Part shown: one piece after another, positions 9,338 through 17,559 of the stretch | Layout of the letters: each line of letters begins with the position of its first letter | Numbering within the stretch: position 1 is the first letter of the stretch | NCBI GenBank assembly: GCA_910592205.1 | Contig: CAJVPJ010000680.1 | Coordinates: 1 to 19,137, forward strand | Source: Paraglomus occultum | Lineage: Eukaryota; Glomeromycota; Glomeromycetes; Paraglomerales; Paraglomeraceae | Length of the DNA stretch: 19,137 bases | Reading direction: 5' to 3' | The notes under the pieces: model-generated | What the model was told of the DNA's origin: nothing | Databases searched by the model: none | What the model saw: only the letters and a program-made list of their open reading frames with translations | Made by a program: the position numbers and the translations under genes

Positions 9338-9956
9338 CAAGCCAATTTTATCAACTTCAAGTCTATTCTTCTTGACAATGGTATCTTGTTCAACACTTGC
9401 AATTCATCGTACTTCCGGTTACAAATCACAACGGGTGTGAATTATGTGCGACTCAAACTTACCGTGATGAAGTGATTATGAATACATATTCGCTGACCGG
9501 AAGGAATGTCTACGAGTTAGGGAAAGCGTAAACAGGGCCTACGCTACCCTACTTTTAATTCTATGGACGCATTTGAAGTTAAACGTAAACTTGGTGTTTA
9601 ACCTGGTTTTCATTATGAAGGACGACGTTTACGGCAGATTCATGTGCATGGTAATAAGTCAGTATGGATACGCATGTATTCGTGGGCGTCCTATTCTGAA
9701 TTCTAATGTCACTTTATGACCATAGCAACTAAACTTTCTTTTTGCTTGTTATTAGGATACGTCTGTATCACAAGCTAGTTCCAGATTACTAGACCGGGTA
9801 TTCGCATCGTGTTTTATTTATGATGCCGAATATACTTGCAATTGGATAAACAAATTACTTGAAGAGATACCTACCTTCCGACTCTTGAGATTGCAAAACG
9901 GAAAGTCGGCTCTTGAAGCTGTCGGCATGTTCAGTGACTGCTATCTTTGAAATTAA

Positions 9957-10247
9957 CATGGAACTTTTTTTACATACATTTTTAAAAAATATGAACAAAT
10001 GGTCTATTTATTAAGTCAAGATGTAAGTATCTTTGGGGATTATGTGTTTACATTTTTGTGGATTGTGATAATTACAAAGATGTTGTCCATAGGACTCGAA
10101 ACCCCTACAAATTGCATCAGGCAAAGTAATTCACATCCAGCCACATCTGCTTGTGCTTCAAGGTAGAAGACATGAACATATGACGACCAAGCTCATTGAG
10201 CAGAGTGACAAAACGGTCGACTTGCTGAGCTCCATCATCCGCATTTA
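9957..10247 (+). CDS. weak two-exon candidate, alternative to the minus-strand frame here
   Basis: A frame ending MVYLLSQD at 10022 meets donor gtaagt. A 71-base intron ends at ttgtccatag and the frame continues in phase from 10094 to a TAA at 10245-10247, giving about 59 residues from the ATG at 9999. The product is charged and not recognised. The same DNA is open on the minus strand with some support from a second copy (see 10120-10290), and both can hardly be real. I rank the minus-strand reading slightly higher. Confidence 0.15.
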
Positions 10248-10290
10248 AAGACGCATAGGCAAAGTACAAGAGCGTGTCATCGACTGATCA
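10120..10290 (-). pseudogene. coding-like exon with a partial paralogue at 11017-11247
   Basis: On the minus strand, from about 10286 to a TGA near 10120, the frame reads DDTLLYFAYASLNADDGAQQ, then VDRFVTLLNELGRHMFMSST. The minus frame at 11247-11017 has FRLFSIACDGTNADDG, then IVITST. The NADDG codons differ only at third positions (GCG/GCT, GAT/GAC), which is the pattern of a constrained protein. Farther upstream the frame is broken (TGA near 10282). The family is not recognised. The matched segment is short, so chance similarity remains possible. Confidence 0.25.
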
Positions 10291-11016
10291 AAAGAGGCGA
10301 AATACATGACACGAAGGCATCCATACCAAATCCGAGTATTACCAATGCATTTGAATTCGAAAGCAATGAGGCATGGGTAATGACGATCGAATAGTCTGGT
10401 AAAAGAGCATTCAAGGTGCCAAGGACGGAAAATGGATTACTGAAAATGTATCTAGGACATGGGCTGGTAATATCAGAAGTTCAGGATATTACTTGGCTTA
10501 GGCTTTGAGGTTGGCCATATGGTACCTGACAACCACGATTTAGACGTTGAATTCAGAAGAGAAACCTGTGTGCATTAGCCCACATACACCTGAATCGATC
10601 TATTTATAGTTGATGAATTGCAAATAAACGCACGTTCTGTGTGTAAGAGTCGTTACGACCGCTACTGATTTAATTCGCTGTTCTCTTTAAATTTATATAA
10701 TTCTCCTCCTTAGTTCACTAACAACCATTCGTGAAAGAAAAAATCTGTAAGATATAATAACGACGTTCAGAAAGGTTTGGCCATCTCGAGAATTGATGGC
10801 AAAGATGAATATCAAATGCACAGCTTTATTACTCTCATGACTTCAATTGCACGACAATACTATGATTACCAGCCGTTTTAAACCCCTCAACGCGCTTCCA
10901 TCTCTTCCAAATGGTACTCTGGTGTAATTACTCTTCTTGATTTTTGTAAAACGACGTAATTATCGTATTGATAAACGATGCATAGTCCACATTTCTTCTA
11001 CATAACTCACATCACT

Positions 11017-11247
11017 TTACTTACCTAGCAGTTTCGAGCGACAGAATATTTCCACGACGCATGCTGCTGCTGGTAACTGCGCTGATGTCCTGCGGTGATT
11101 GCACCAGGTAAAAGTGGAGGTTATGACGATATCGCGTGACAAGTAGTATATAGCTGTGTCTCCGTCATCAGCATTTGTTCCATCACAAGCGATAGAAAAT
11201 AAACGAAAACAGTGAGGAAAAAAAGTTTCGGATATGCGGATAGGCAA
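11017..11247 (-). CDS. candidate exon, partial paralogue of 10120-10290
   Basis: A minus-strand frame of 76 codons ends at a strong donor, CTGCTAG|gtaagtaaag, at about 11025. Its middle (FSIACDGTNADDG) resembles the frame at 10286-10120. Three cysteines and an alanine-rich end (AQLPAAACVVE) are present. No following exon was identified, and the start is not an ATG close to the frame's 5' end. The function is unknown. ADD-type acidic motifs occur in many families, so I assign none. Confidence 0.25.
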   Translation of the reverse strand: MPIRISETFFPHCFRLFSIACDGTNADDGDTAIYYLSRDIVITSTFTWCNHRRTSAQLPAAACVVEIFCRSKLLGK

Positions 11248-11439
11248 TCGGATATAGCGTGGAAGCGAGATTTACATTAATGTCTTGGTAACTTGCCCGC
11301 TTTCATGCGCATTGCAAGTCCCCCACATAGTGTCACAGTTAAAACCATATTGATGATGTCATGAATACGTGAAACGTTATATTTTTATATTTTGAGTGAC
11401 TTGCGGTGAAATTGTCTCGCCCTTTGTGGCCTCGACGAA

Positions 11440-11707
11440 TAATCGCTTTTCCGCTTATCGTTCCTTTTTTGCATTTATCGTATACATTTTCTACTGTCTG
11501 GCCGCAGGCAACCAGGTATCGCGTAGTAATAATGAGTTGACTTTCTGTACACCCTTACGTGATAGACGCATTTGGATAAACAATTATTTGCTGTGATCTA
11601 AATGCGCGCCATCATTTGGAACGCTATAAGATGTGCTTTGCAAATAATAAGCGTACAAAAAGTAAGCTTTTGCGAATCTATCATCACTTACCGCCGTCAA
11701 AATACAT
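11440..11707 (-). CDS. weak candidate: short exon joined to a Cys-containing exon
   Basis: A minus-strand frame open from about 11755, with an ATG at 11707, ends in GACGGCG|gtaagtgatg at 11692, a strong donor. An acceptor, gcatttagatcacag, near 11592 restores the frame. The second exon reads NNCLSKCVYHVRVYRKS, then PGCLRPDSRKC, and stops at TAA near 11475. The four cysteines suggest a small disulfide-bonded peptide, but no signal peptide is visible. The plus strand is also open over 11396-11596. Confidence is low. Confidence 0.15.
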
Positions 11708-11709
11708 GA

Positions 11710-12105
11710 GTTGATTTATTATCAAATCATAATTTGTTATTACAACAGTATGTACTCAATCAGGGCGTATACACTTTGTATGTTTTGCAAAATCAGATTA
11801 TGGCTTAACTTTTGACTATGTCGCTGCTGGAGCATTGAGGTTTATCTATCGTGCTTTTTGAATAGCTTACTCGATTAAGAGATAGATGTTTGATCTCGGT
11901 TATGGAGTGTGAAGAAAAGTCGAATGATTTATAGTCGGGTACGAATAAAGACATAATAGTCAAGTCGCGTATCATCTCAAATACTTTTAATTTATAATTT
12001 TATTTGACTTTTATATATTACTGTACATGGTTCATTTTTACATATCTGTTATACGTTACGATATTACATTAATAATTTTAATAAATTTTTTTTTTAATTA
12101 ATATT
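11710..12105. other. AT-rich intergenic stretch
   Basis: No gene is seen. The part 12060-12130 is almost pure A+T and forms the 3' flank of gene B, with no clear AATAAA in the expected place on the minus strand. Confidence 0.4.
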
Positions 12106-12774
12106 TTAAATATACAGAAATGCTGTATTAATTAATACTATGCTACTTAACCGATTACTCACTATGATACCCACAGTACCTGGTGAGCAATCGGACAGTG
12201 CTCCTTGAATGTATCGGACCCCTAAAATAAAGTATTATAAGTATATTTGTGACTTTTTATAAAAATATTATTATTACTTACCGAGCGTATGGCCATCACT
12301 GCATAGGATGACATAGGTTATACCATCACGTATAACTACTATGTCAATCTCACCGTTCGGTCCGTCACTGAAAAATGGAAAACGATGAGTAATGTGTCAT
12401 CATAATCAAGACCATTTGAAGAACGTTCACAGCAGGCCGTCCACCGCACGCCAGGATTGGGTACCTGGCTGGCGACTTTCGCAAGCTGCGGCCACGACGC
12501 GCTTTCAATTCAAGTGGTCAATTGTATCCTATTTACCACAGCCCGGGTTCAAATCCACAGCGCGACGTTCGGCAACGGAGAAGAACGATCAATTATCCAG
12601 CTATTAATAACCTTCAAGTTGTCGTTTCGATTCTTCGATTTTTTACACCTAGTGGCATGTCCCTTCGGATACAATAACCATTAAGCAACTACTCAATAAG
12701 AACTCTTACCATACACGAGGTATGTAATGATAATGTCTTAATATTTTTTTAATCTCGTCGACAGAAGTTGACAT
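12106..12774 (-). CDS. gene B: inverted paralogue of gene A, catalytic lysine lost
   Basis: Exons are 12774-12710, 12367-12282 and 12221-12106, encoding 88 residues without interruption. Exon 1 is 65 bases as in gene A (MSTSVDEIKKIL). Exon 2 keeps DGPNGEIDIVV but reads YVILCS where A has YVILCK, so the metal-site lysine is replaced by serine. Exon 3 keeps GTVGIIVSNR and then diverges into a new short end, lacking the ARFWAK and DIILTD segments and the membrane helix. Splice phases (2 and 1) equal those of A. Introns, including the tRNA-like piece, are also alike. Coding, intronic and leader DNA from about 12165 to 12915 matches 3665-4455 in inverse orientation. The open frame after this divergence suggests the product may still be made, as a non-cleaving partner or binding protein, or that decay is too recent to have introduced stops. 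Confidence 0.55.
12500..12580 (+). repeat. tRNA-like (SINE-type) sequence in intron 1 of gene B
   Basis: AAGTGGTCAATTG (A-box-like) and GGTTCAAATC (B-box, 12546-12555) are antisense to the gene, as in gene A. It is degenerate as a tRNA, because the T stem and acceptor stem do not pair. Confidence 0.4.
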
Positions 12775-12829
12775 TTCTGTAAACAAAAAGTACCTTATAG
12801 GTTAATATTACTTAGATCAAATAAAATCT

Positions 12830-12925
12830 TATGGTTAAATCGTTATCTTTAAAATAACTACCTCACGTCGGAAGGCAAAAAAGTTTTATGTAAAGGTAAG
12901 AGTTGATAATCAGGATGTGGTTATA
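12830..12925 (-). promoter_or_regulatory. conserved leader and possible TATA box of gene B
   Basis: The inverted counterpart of the gene A leader (GATTATCAACTCTTACCTTTA to AAAGATAACGATTTAACC) is preceded on the minus strand by CTTTATAACC at about 12921. This could be the TATA box, with a start 25-30 bases farther. The order of these elements matches gene A. Confidence 0.35.
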
Positions 12926-13211
12926 AAGCGAAGGTGCATATCGTGAGGTGTGTTCGAACTCTTTCATCAGAGTGTTTTTAGAGGGCTTGTTAATGAGTTT
13001 CACTGAACTGCCGCCGCATGCATGATATGGAGTGGCGGCAAAGGAGTGTTTGACGACTTTTTGTACCGTATGTGCGTAACATGGAACGGTGACAGAGGAT
13101 TTTTCGTCGTCAGATGACTAGTTGTGTCGTTGTGGAGCGGTGTCAGAGAGGAGAGGCTTTGGGTTACGAGGCAATACATGTGCAATGAGAGAAACATTTG
13201 AGTATATATAC

Positions 13212-13329
13212 ATGTATGAGTGGACGCGTATTTGTGTGTTAGATGACGAAATATGACATATCTGTATTACTTATTGCTTTTCACGTAACCATATAAGTAC
13301 AAATGTTGTTACGTATGCAATAAGGAGTG
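13212..13329 (-). repeat. upstream repeat of gene B, copy 2
   Basis: This is the counterpart of 7224-7345, sharing ATGAGTGGACGCGTATT, TTAGATGACGAAATATGACATA, CACGTAACCATATAAGTACAA and ATGCAATAAGGAGT. Its distance and orientation relative to gene B resemble those of copy 1 relative to gene C. Similarity ends sharply at AATAAGGAGT in both. Confidence 0.5.
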
Positions 13330-13826
13330 TGAGAGTCTGCAATTGCAACCAATAACATATCTTTAAAAAGGTATTGTTATATTTCTCTGTGTAACACATT
13401 ATGACTAATATCGCGATTGTTCTGGAATATACGCATCCGTACTGCGGCAAGTTTCAAACTCAGACACAACAACCATTATTAAGTGGATTAATTTTTACAA
13501 TAACGATAATAATTTTATAGGGGATATTTTATTTTTAGAACAATGATAAAAAATGCACACAGCCACATGTAAAGTTTTAAAGCTGCGCAATATTTATTAC
13601 TCACAGTTTTACCCGAATAATTTAAATACATTTATTGGGTTGACTAAAATTTAATAAGGGCTTTATATAGTAACGAATATATAATACTTTTATATTAAGT
13701 GTTGCGTGTATCACACTGAAAATGTGTAACAAAAAATTTTTAATCACGTTGTCTTTGAAGAACAGTTTTGATTTGTTTGCAAACCACATTGTAATTTTTT
13801 TTTCTCATATCTTTTCTCATTCTTTA
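13330..13826. other. region upstream of the secreted-peptide gene
   Basis: No gene is seen. AATATATAATACTTTTATA at about 13676-13694 is a possible TATA region. The stretch ends in a long pyrimidine tract and acceptor, tttctcatatcttttctcattctttag (about 13800-13826), implying an unseen upstream non-coding exon. Confidence 0.3.
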
Positions 13827-13838
13827 GTAATCCGGTAA

Positions 13839-14251
13839 ATGTTAGTGCCTGTATCCGAAGTACAGTCATTATTAGGTATTATAGCCGGATTATTCACTTG
13901 GTAAGTGTATCCGAAAGACGTTGCTACTTGTAAAGCGGCGTTTAAAATCCGTAAACGACAAGAAAGCTGTGATATTGGTAATAAACACATAATTTACTGA
14001 ACTGGGAGCGCATTATACTCAATCCCGATAATTGTGCTATTGTGACAGTTACTTATCTCTCTGTTATTATTATTATTATTACCATTGTTACTGACAGCCA
14101 GGCCAACATTGCAATACCAAGATATGCTTCTCTAACCGAGATTCGCAACGTGAATTACGCCAGAAAATCATGTAACTTGTCTCTAGATCTTATGACATCA
14201 CAAAGATACGGCAGTACACTTATACAAAATACACATGTTTGCCTACGATAA
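13839..14251 (+). CDS. two-exon gene for a small secreted peptide
   Basis: An exon begins after the strong acceptor at 13826, with the ATG at 13839 and a strong donor, CACTTG|gtaagtg, at 13900. The 197-base intron ends at ttaccattgttactgacag (14097). Exon 2 (14098-14251) continues in phase 2 to TAA, giving 71 residues. The start is a good signal peptide: MLVPVSEVQS, then LLGIIAGLFTCQA, with likely cleavage after CQA. The mature part of about 48 residues is basic and has two cysteines (KSCNLS and HVCLR). Three good splice signals, a matching phase and a signal peptide together make this one of the better small genes here. No family is recognised. Small secreted proteins are common among parasitoid and polydnavirus genes, but that link is only contextual. 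The intron contains (ATT)n at about 14064-14080. Confidence 0.45.
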
Positions 14252-14259
14252 GAAAGATA

Positions 14260-14735
14260 TTTACAGTTTGATTATCATTGGATTTTTTTCAAGATTATGG
14301 TTACATCATATACTGCAACTTATATATTCATAGCTTCACAATACGTTTTGCTTATGAACATATTATTGATTAATTGTAACTAGATCAGAGAAAGATTAAT
14401 ATATTGCAATGTGTTTATTTTTATGTATATCAAAACTTACGAGTAAAGACTGTAGTCTTTTATTTTGAACGTACTGTATACAGGATAATGACCGTTTAGA
14501 TTTAAAATAGCTCTACTGCAAGCACATTTTTTACTCTCATACGGTGAATATAATGATCGAAAATAACTACATAACTACGAGCGAATATGTTCAACTGCGT
14601 TCATTATACGGCGCTAATGTCTTTTGGTATTATAATGATATCCGTAATCTCTAGATAGAATGTAATTTTAATAATATTTGGATTAAACCTTTCTTAATAG
14701 ATATCAAGAAACACAACCATGGGTGAGTGGTATGT
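14260..14735. other. non-coding stretch
   Basis: No conserved exon or repeat was found. An inverted pair, AAAGACTG-TAG-TCTTT, near 14445-14462 could form a small hairpin without known role. Confidence 0.35.
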
Positions 14736-14919
14736 TAGTTGTAAAGCAAGTGTGCGTTCAGAAAAGATACAGTCACATGTGAAAGTGACGGAAGAACCTG
14801 CGTTGGTTGTTGGAGAATAAAATAATAAATGTTGAAGAAATCGGTGATAAAAATGTAAACTGCAGAAGCCAATTCACGGTATTGGAGACAAGTTGTTTTA
14901 AACAAAAACGCATCATAGC

Positions 14920-15012
14920 TCCCGACTGCCACTCCATCTCAAAACCCGCTTTTCTGAAGATATTATAGATTGCCTTCTCGAAGTTGTATCTTTTCTTCAT
15001 AGGGTTTGACAT
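14920..15012 (-). pseudogene. possible N-terminal exon of another Mrr-like protein
   Basis: On the minus strand the frame beginning at about 15012 reads MSNPMKKRYNFEKAIYNIF, then RKAGFEMEWQSG, after which the frame loses meaning. The layout (aromatic-E-x-x-I, then GFEMEWQSG) resembles the helix-strand start of Mrr-type catalytic domains, just before the GDGGID motif. No such motif follows on this strand within 600 bases and there is no strong donor. The evidence is only a short resemblance, so this may be chance. Confidence 0.2.
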
Positions 15013-15205
15013 CCCAGTAAAATAAATACGGAAAAATTAAAAACTTTTTTTTTCCCAAATAATGGCAATGCAACTAAACAATATAGGTGGTAAGTTCTTT
15101 CTCTTGCTATTTCCAGTTTTAAACTTGATAGAACGTTCGAATACAATTGTAAAGTTGTTGCTCTTTCAAGCAAATAAAGGTTGTGAGCAAGATTAACTAA
15201 CAAAA

Positions 15206-15464
15206 TCAGCATTCATCTGAAGGTTTACAATTTTTTCTTGTTATGCGAGTTATTCTTTCATTATTAGAATCGCACTTGGCGACTGCTCCTAACACCGATG
15301 CAGTTAGGAAAGCACAAATTTGGTTTTTAGGGTATCCCTTGGAGTAGGTTGACTTCTCTTTGTTCAATAATACAGCATGATATTTCATATACAATATGTC
15401 CAACAATACTTTTAACAAGATCACCAGAATCGGTTGCAGTTACGTGACCATCTCTAGCCATATA
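15206..15464 (-). CDS. weak two-exon candidate ending in a Cys-containing exon
   Basis: A minus-strand ATG at about 15464 opens MARDGHVTATDSGDLVK. A possible donor, AAAA|gtattg, and an acceptor with an excellent branch-point context (ctttcctaactgcatcggtgttag, about 15289) keep the frame into AVAKCDSNNERITR, then KNCKPSDEC and a stop at about 15206. The donor is mediocre and the family is unknown. The alternative is an unspliced chance frame across the same DNA. Confidence 0.2.
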
Positions 15465-15604
15465 TTGTCCAAGTATAACATAAAAGAAAACTTTATATTA
15501 CTTATAAATGGTGAGAACAGCAAGTAAAAAATGTCGAAAGTATATTGAAAAAATTATGTGATGAGCCAGCGCAACATGACGTGATACTACTGAGCAATTG
15601 TCGT

Positions 15605-15652
15605 CTATAAATAAGAACAAGACATTTCGGAGTGAAAAAATTTTCAATCAGG
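15605..15652 (+). promoter_or_regulatory. TATA promoter cassette, copy 1
   Basis: TCTATAAATAAGAACAAG at 15605-15622 is followed by ACATTTCGGAGTGAAAAA and TTTTCAATCAGG. It is near-identical over the core to 15968-15993 and similar to 1955-2015. AACATGACGTGATACTACTG at about 15570 precedes it and recurs as AACATGACGTAATACTACTG at about 15793. No supported gene follows. CAGGG|gtaagg at about 15650 could be the donor of a non-coding first exon. Confidence 0.4.
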
Positions 15653-15967
15653 GGTAAGGGGTAACGACAAGTGGGGATGTGGGAATCTACTGCGGATAAG
15701 TCAATTTTAATACAGACAGATTTTTATGAGAGCTATAAACAAACATCTGCTACTGTCAAACTCAACCATTATATTGTCTAGTATAATATAACAACATGAC
15801 GTAATACTACTGATAATAATAAGCCATGCATATGAAAACTAATTTTTTACGATAACGATAGCGATAAAAACACTAATAAGTCTTTACGTCAATAGAAAAG
15901 CATAATGACATAATATCAGTCAGGAGATAATAACATAATATTGTAATGCAATTGCCGTAATTGGTTT

Positions 15968-15993
15968 CTATAAATAAGAACAAGGACATTTCG
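15968..15993 (+). promoter_or_regulatory. TATA promoter cassette, copy 2
   Basis: TCTATAAATAAGAACAAGGACATTTCG-type sequence (TATAAATA at 15969-15976) repeats copy 1 with one inserted G, then diverges. An open stretch with a possible acceptor (ttttaccgcacag, 16051) follows to a stop at about 16248. It is not longer than expected by chance and no product is recognised. Confidence 0.35.
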
Positions 15994-16450
15994 TAATAAA
16001 AAATACGACATCGTTGACTGATCTGTCTCCGACACGATTTTACCGCACAGCTAGTAGTCTCTTCCGACAATTGATAGATCAGCAAGGACTGATGGTGGCG
16101 GGGGGATTGTAAAGGAAATTACTACTACTACGCCAAACGGGATAAGCTTGTCAGCTGGCCTTGCAAGTCCAGTTATTATGCGAACTTTTACAAAGGAGAG
16201 GGTAGTCGAAATGACAATGCAATGTGATAAAGTAGATTTTACATTAGACTAACAGTATAATTGTATACAGTTTTAAGAGATATAATAATATCAATGTAGA
16301 TTTATTATTTAATGGGCTTTAGGGCAGGAGTTTGTTGTAAGCGTGACAATACGTTTCTTTTGTATTGATAGTAATCAATGATATGAGCCTGAATGTTTGA
16401 AACATTGATGCAACCAAATATTAATTGTAAATCTTGTTTTAACAATACTT

Positions 16451-16690
16451 TGTTGGGAGAACGAATATACGGTGGTTTCTTACAGTATTTACACGTTACA
16501 ATATATACACGTTTGATTAATTAAATCGGACAGTACAATAATTTGTTACGTATATACACGTTTGATTAATTAAATCGGACCTACAGTACAATGATTTGTT
16601 TGTTGGGAAAGCGAATATACGGTAGTTTCTTACAGTATATACACGTTTGATTAATTAAATCGGACCTACAGTACAATGACTTGTTACAAT
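16451..16690 (+). repeat. imperfect tandem repeat
   Basis: A 47-50-base unit, TATACACGTTTGATTAATTA then AATCGGACCTACAGTACAATGATTTGTT, occurs three times (16502-16547, 16551-16599, 16637-16686). A second element, GTTGGGA-AACGAATATACGG then T-GTTTCTTACAGTAT, occurs at 16453 and 16609 just before units 1 and 3. The higher-order pattern suggests duplication of a compound unit. TTGATTAATTAA is palindromic in part. Confidence 0.7.
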
Positions 16691-16699
16691 TGTCTCTTA

Positions 16700-17165
16700 A
16701 TGGTAAGCTGTAAAGCAAGGTTTTACCTGTATAAAAAACTTATTTTATTAATAATTAATTCGTTCACCATTATTACCCTAAGACTGCGCGTACTGCAGGT
16801 ATAAATATACAGCCGTGATTAATTAATTATTAATTATTAGTTCATTTATTAATTGTTTGTTTATCACTTGCTTAACCAATGACATCTACAATCACTGTTG
16901 TTGTCTGCATTGTAGATGAAAATAGTATTATTATTTTCGGAACTATCAGTACGTCCATATTGTAACACGAGTCATGTCGCCCCTTTTTCAAGAAGGGCGG
17001 ATAATGATAATAACAACAGTAAATGTAACAATACATCGTATATACATGTATTACTGTATGAGAAATAGCTGGATGCAATGATGTAATTTGCGCATGGTCA
17101 TATATCAGTGACTATTATTATGCGACGGAGAGGCCAAACTTTATTGTTGATCAACAATCACGACA
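16700..17165. other. AT-rich spacer
   Basis: Runs of TTAATTAATTATTAATTATTA (about 16815-16840) and scattered ATTA words are present. No gene or RNA is supported. GCCCCTTTTTCAAGAAGGGCG (about 16979-16998) is an inverted repeat with a 3-4-base loop, of unknown role. Confidence 0.35.
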
Positions 17166-17172
17166 CTACCAG

Positions 17173-17205
17173 TATTTAAACGAGCTCTAGATAAGCACTT
17201 CTCTC
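17173..17205 (+). promoter_or_regulatory. TATA box of the codon-biased gene
   Basis: TATTTAAA at 17173-17180 lies 25-30 bases before a pyrimidine-rich start region (CTTCTCTCTTTACC). A leader of about 90 bases then reaches the ATG at 17294, which has a strong context (CAAAAATGG). Confidence 0.45.
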
Positions 17206-17293
17206 TTTACCTTCTCTTCTCTGCACATCGTTTTTTAAACCTACGCCTTACGACTTTTTCTCCAAGTCACATACATATCCTCTCAAACCAAAA

Positions 17294-17485
17294 ATGGCAT
17301 TCAGAGCAGCAAAACGCGTTTTCGCCACCGCCATCAACGGCGGCAACGGCAACAGCAACGGCAGCAGCGACCTCTTCAACAGCTTCCTCAAAAACGGCAA
17401 CCACCGTGAGTAATGTTAATGTGCTGTGTCTCTTTCTACCATTGTAGAACATCTAAACAAGCAATATTACATATATCGTGGTTAG
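17294..17485 (+). CDS. small two-exon gene with mitochondrial-type leader and strong C-ending codon bias
   Basis: Exon 1 (17294-17405) encodes 37 residues beginning MAFRAAKRVFATAINGG, basic and without acidic residues, as in a mitochondrial targeting peptide. A Gly/Asn/Ser-rich part and DLFNSFLKNG follow. From codon 10 on nearly every third position is C, in sharp contrast with the AT-rich surroundings, which is strong evidence for a real coding exon. A good donor, CACC|gtgagt, and acceptor, tctttctaccattgtag, bound a 42-base intron. Exon 2 adds 12 residues (HLNKQYYIYRG) and stops at TAG 17483-17485, for 49 residues in all. Exon 2 lacks the codon bias and a LINE-like sequence starts soon after. 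Exon 1 may therefore be the captured 5' end, with its promoter, of a longer nuclear gene whose remainder is gone. No family is identified. Confidence 0.5.
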
Positions 17486-17559
17486 TAACGAAAGCTACAA
17501 GCTCTTCTTGGTTATTAACACAACCGAACTTGCAATGACCACCCTCCTTCTTCACATTT

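Noticed and set aside
9463-9949. A longer gene downstream of the 9081 peptide, using the acceptor at 9754 and an open 65-codon final exon
   Set aside because: Three frames are partly open here and each needs an unsupported stop or frameshift. I could not choose one objectively, and no family motif helps.
12392-12684. Two plus-strand frames of 71-75 codons
   Set aside because: They lie antisense to intron 1 and the tRNA-like repeat of gene B. The homologous intron of gene A does not keep them open.
16052-16248. Plus-strand open stretch after the second TATA cassette
   Set aside because: It is about 65 codons with no start codon near its beginning. Length alone is not informative, and the competing frame after the same acceptor closes quickly.
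16451-16690. CRISPR-like array
   Set aside because: Only three imperfect units with unequal, partly repeated spacers occur, in a eukaryotic context without cas genes.
17267-17452. Minus-strand alanine/valine-rich frame of 61 codons
   Set aside because: It is the antisense shadow of the codon-biased exon. C-ending codons on the plus strand produce GCC/GTT runs on the other strand.
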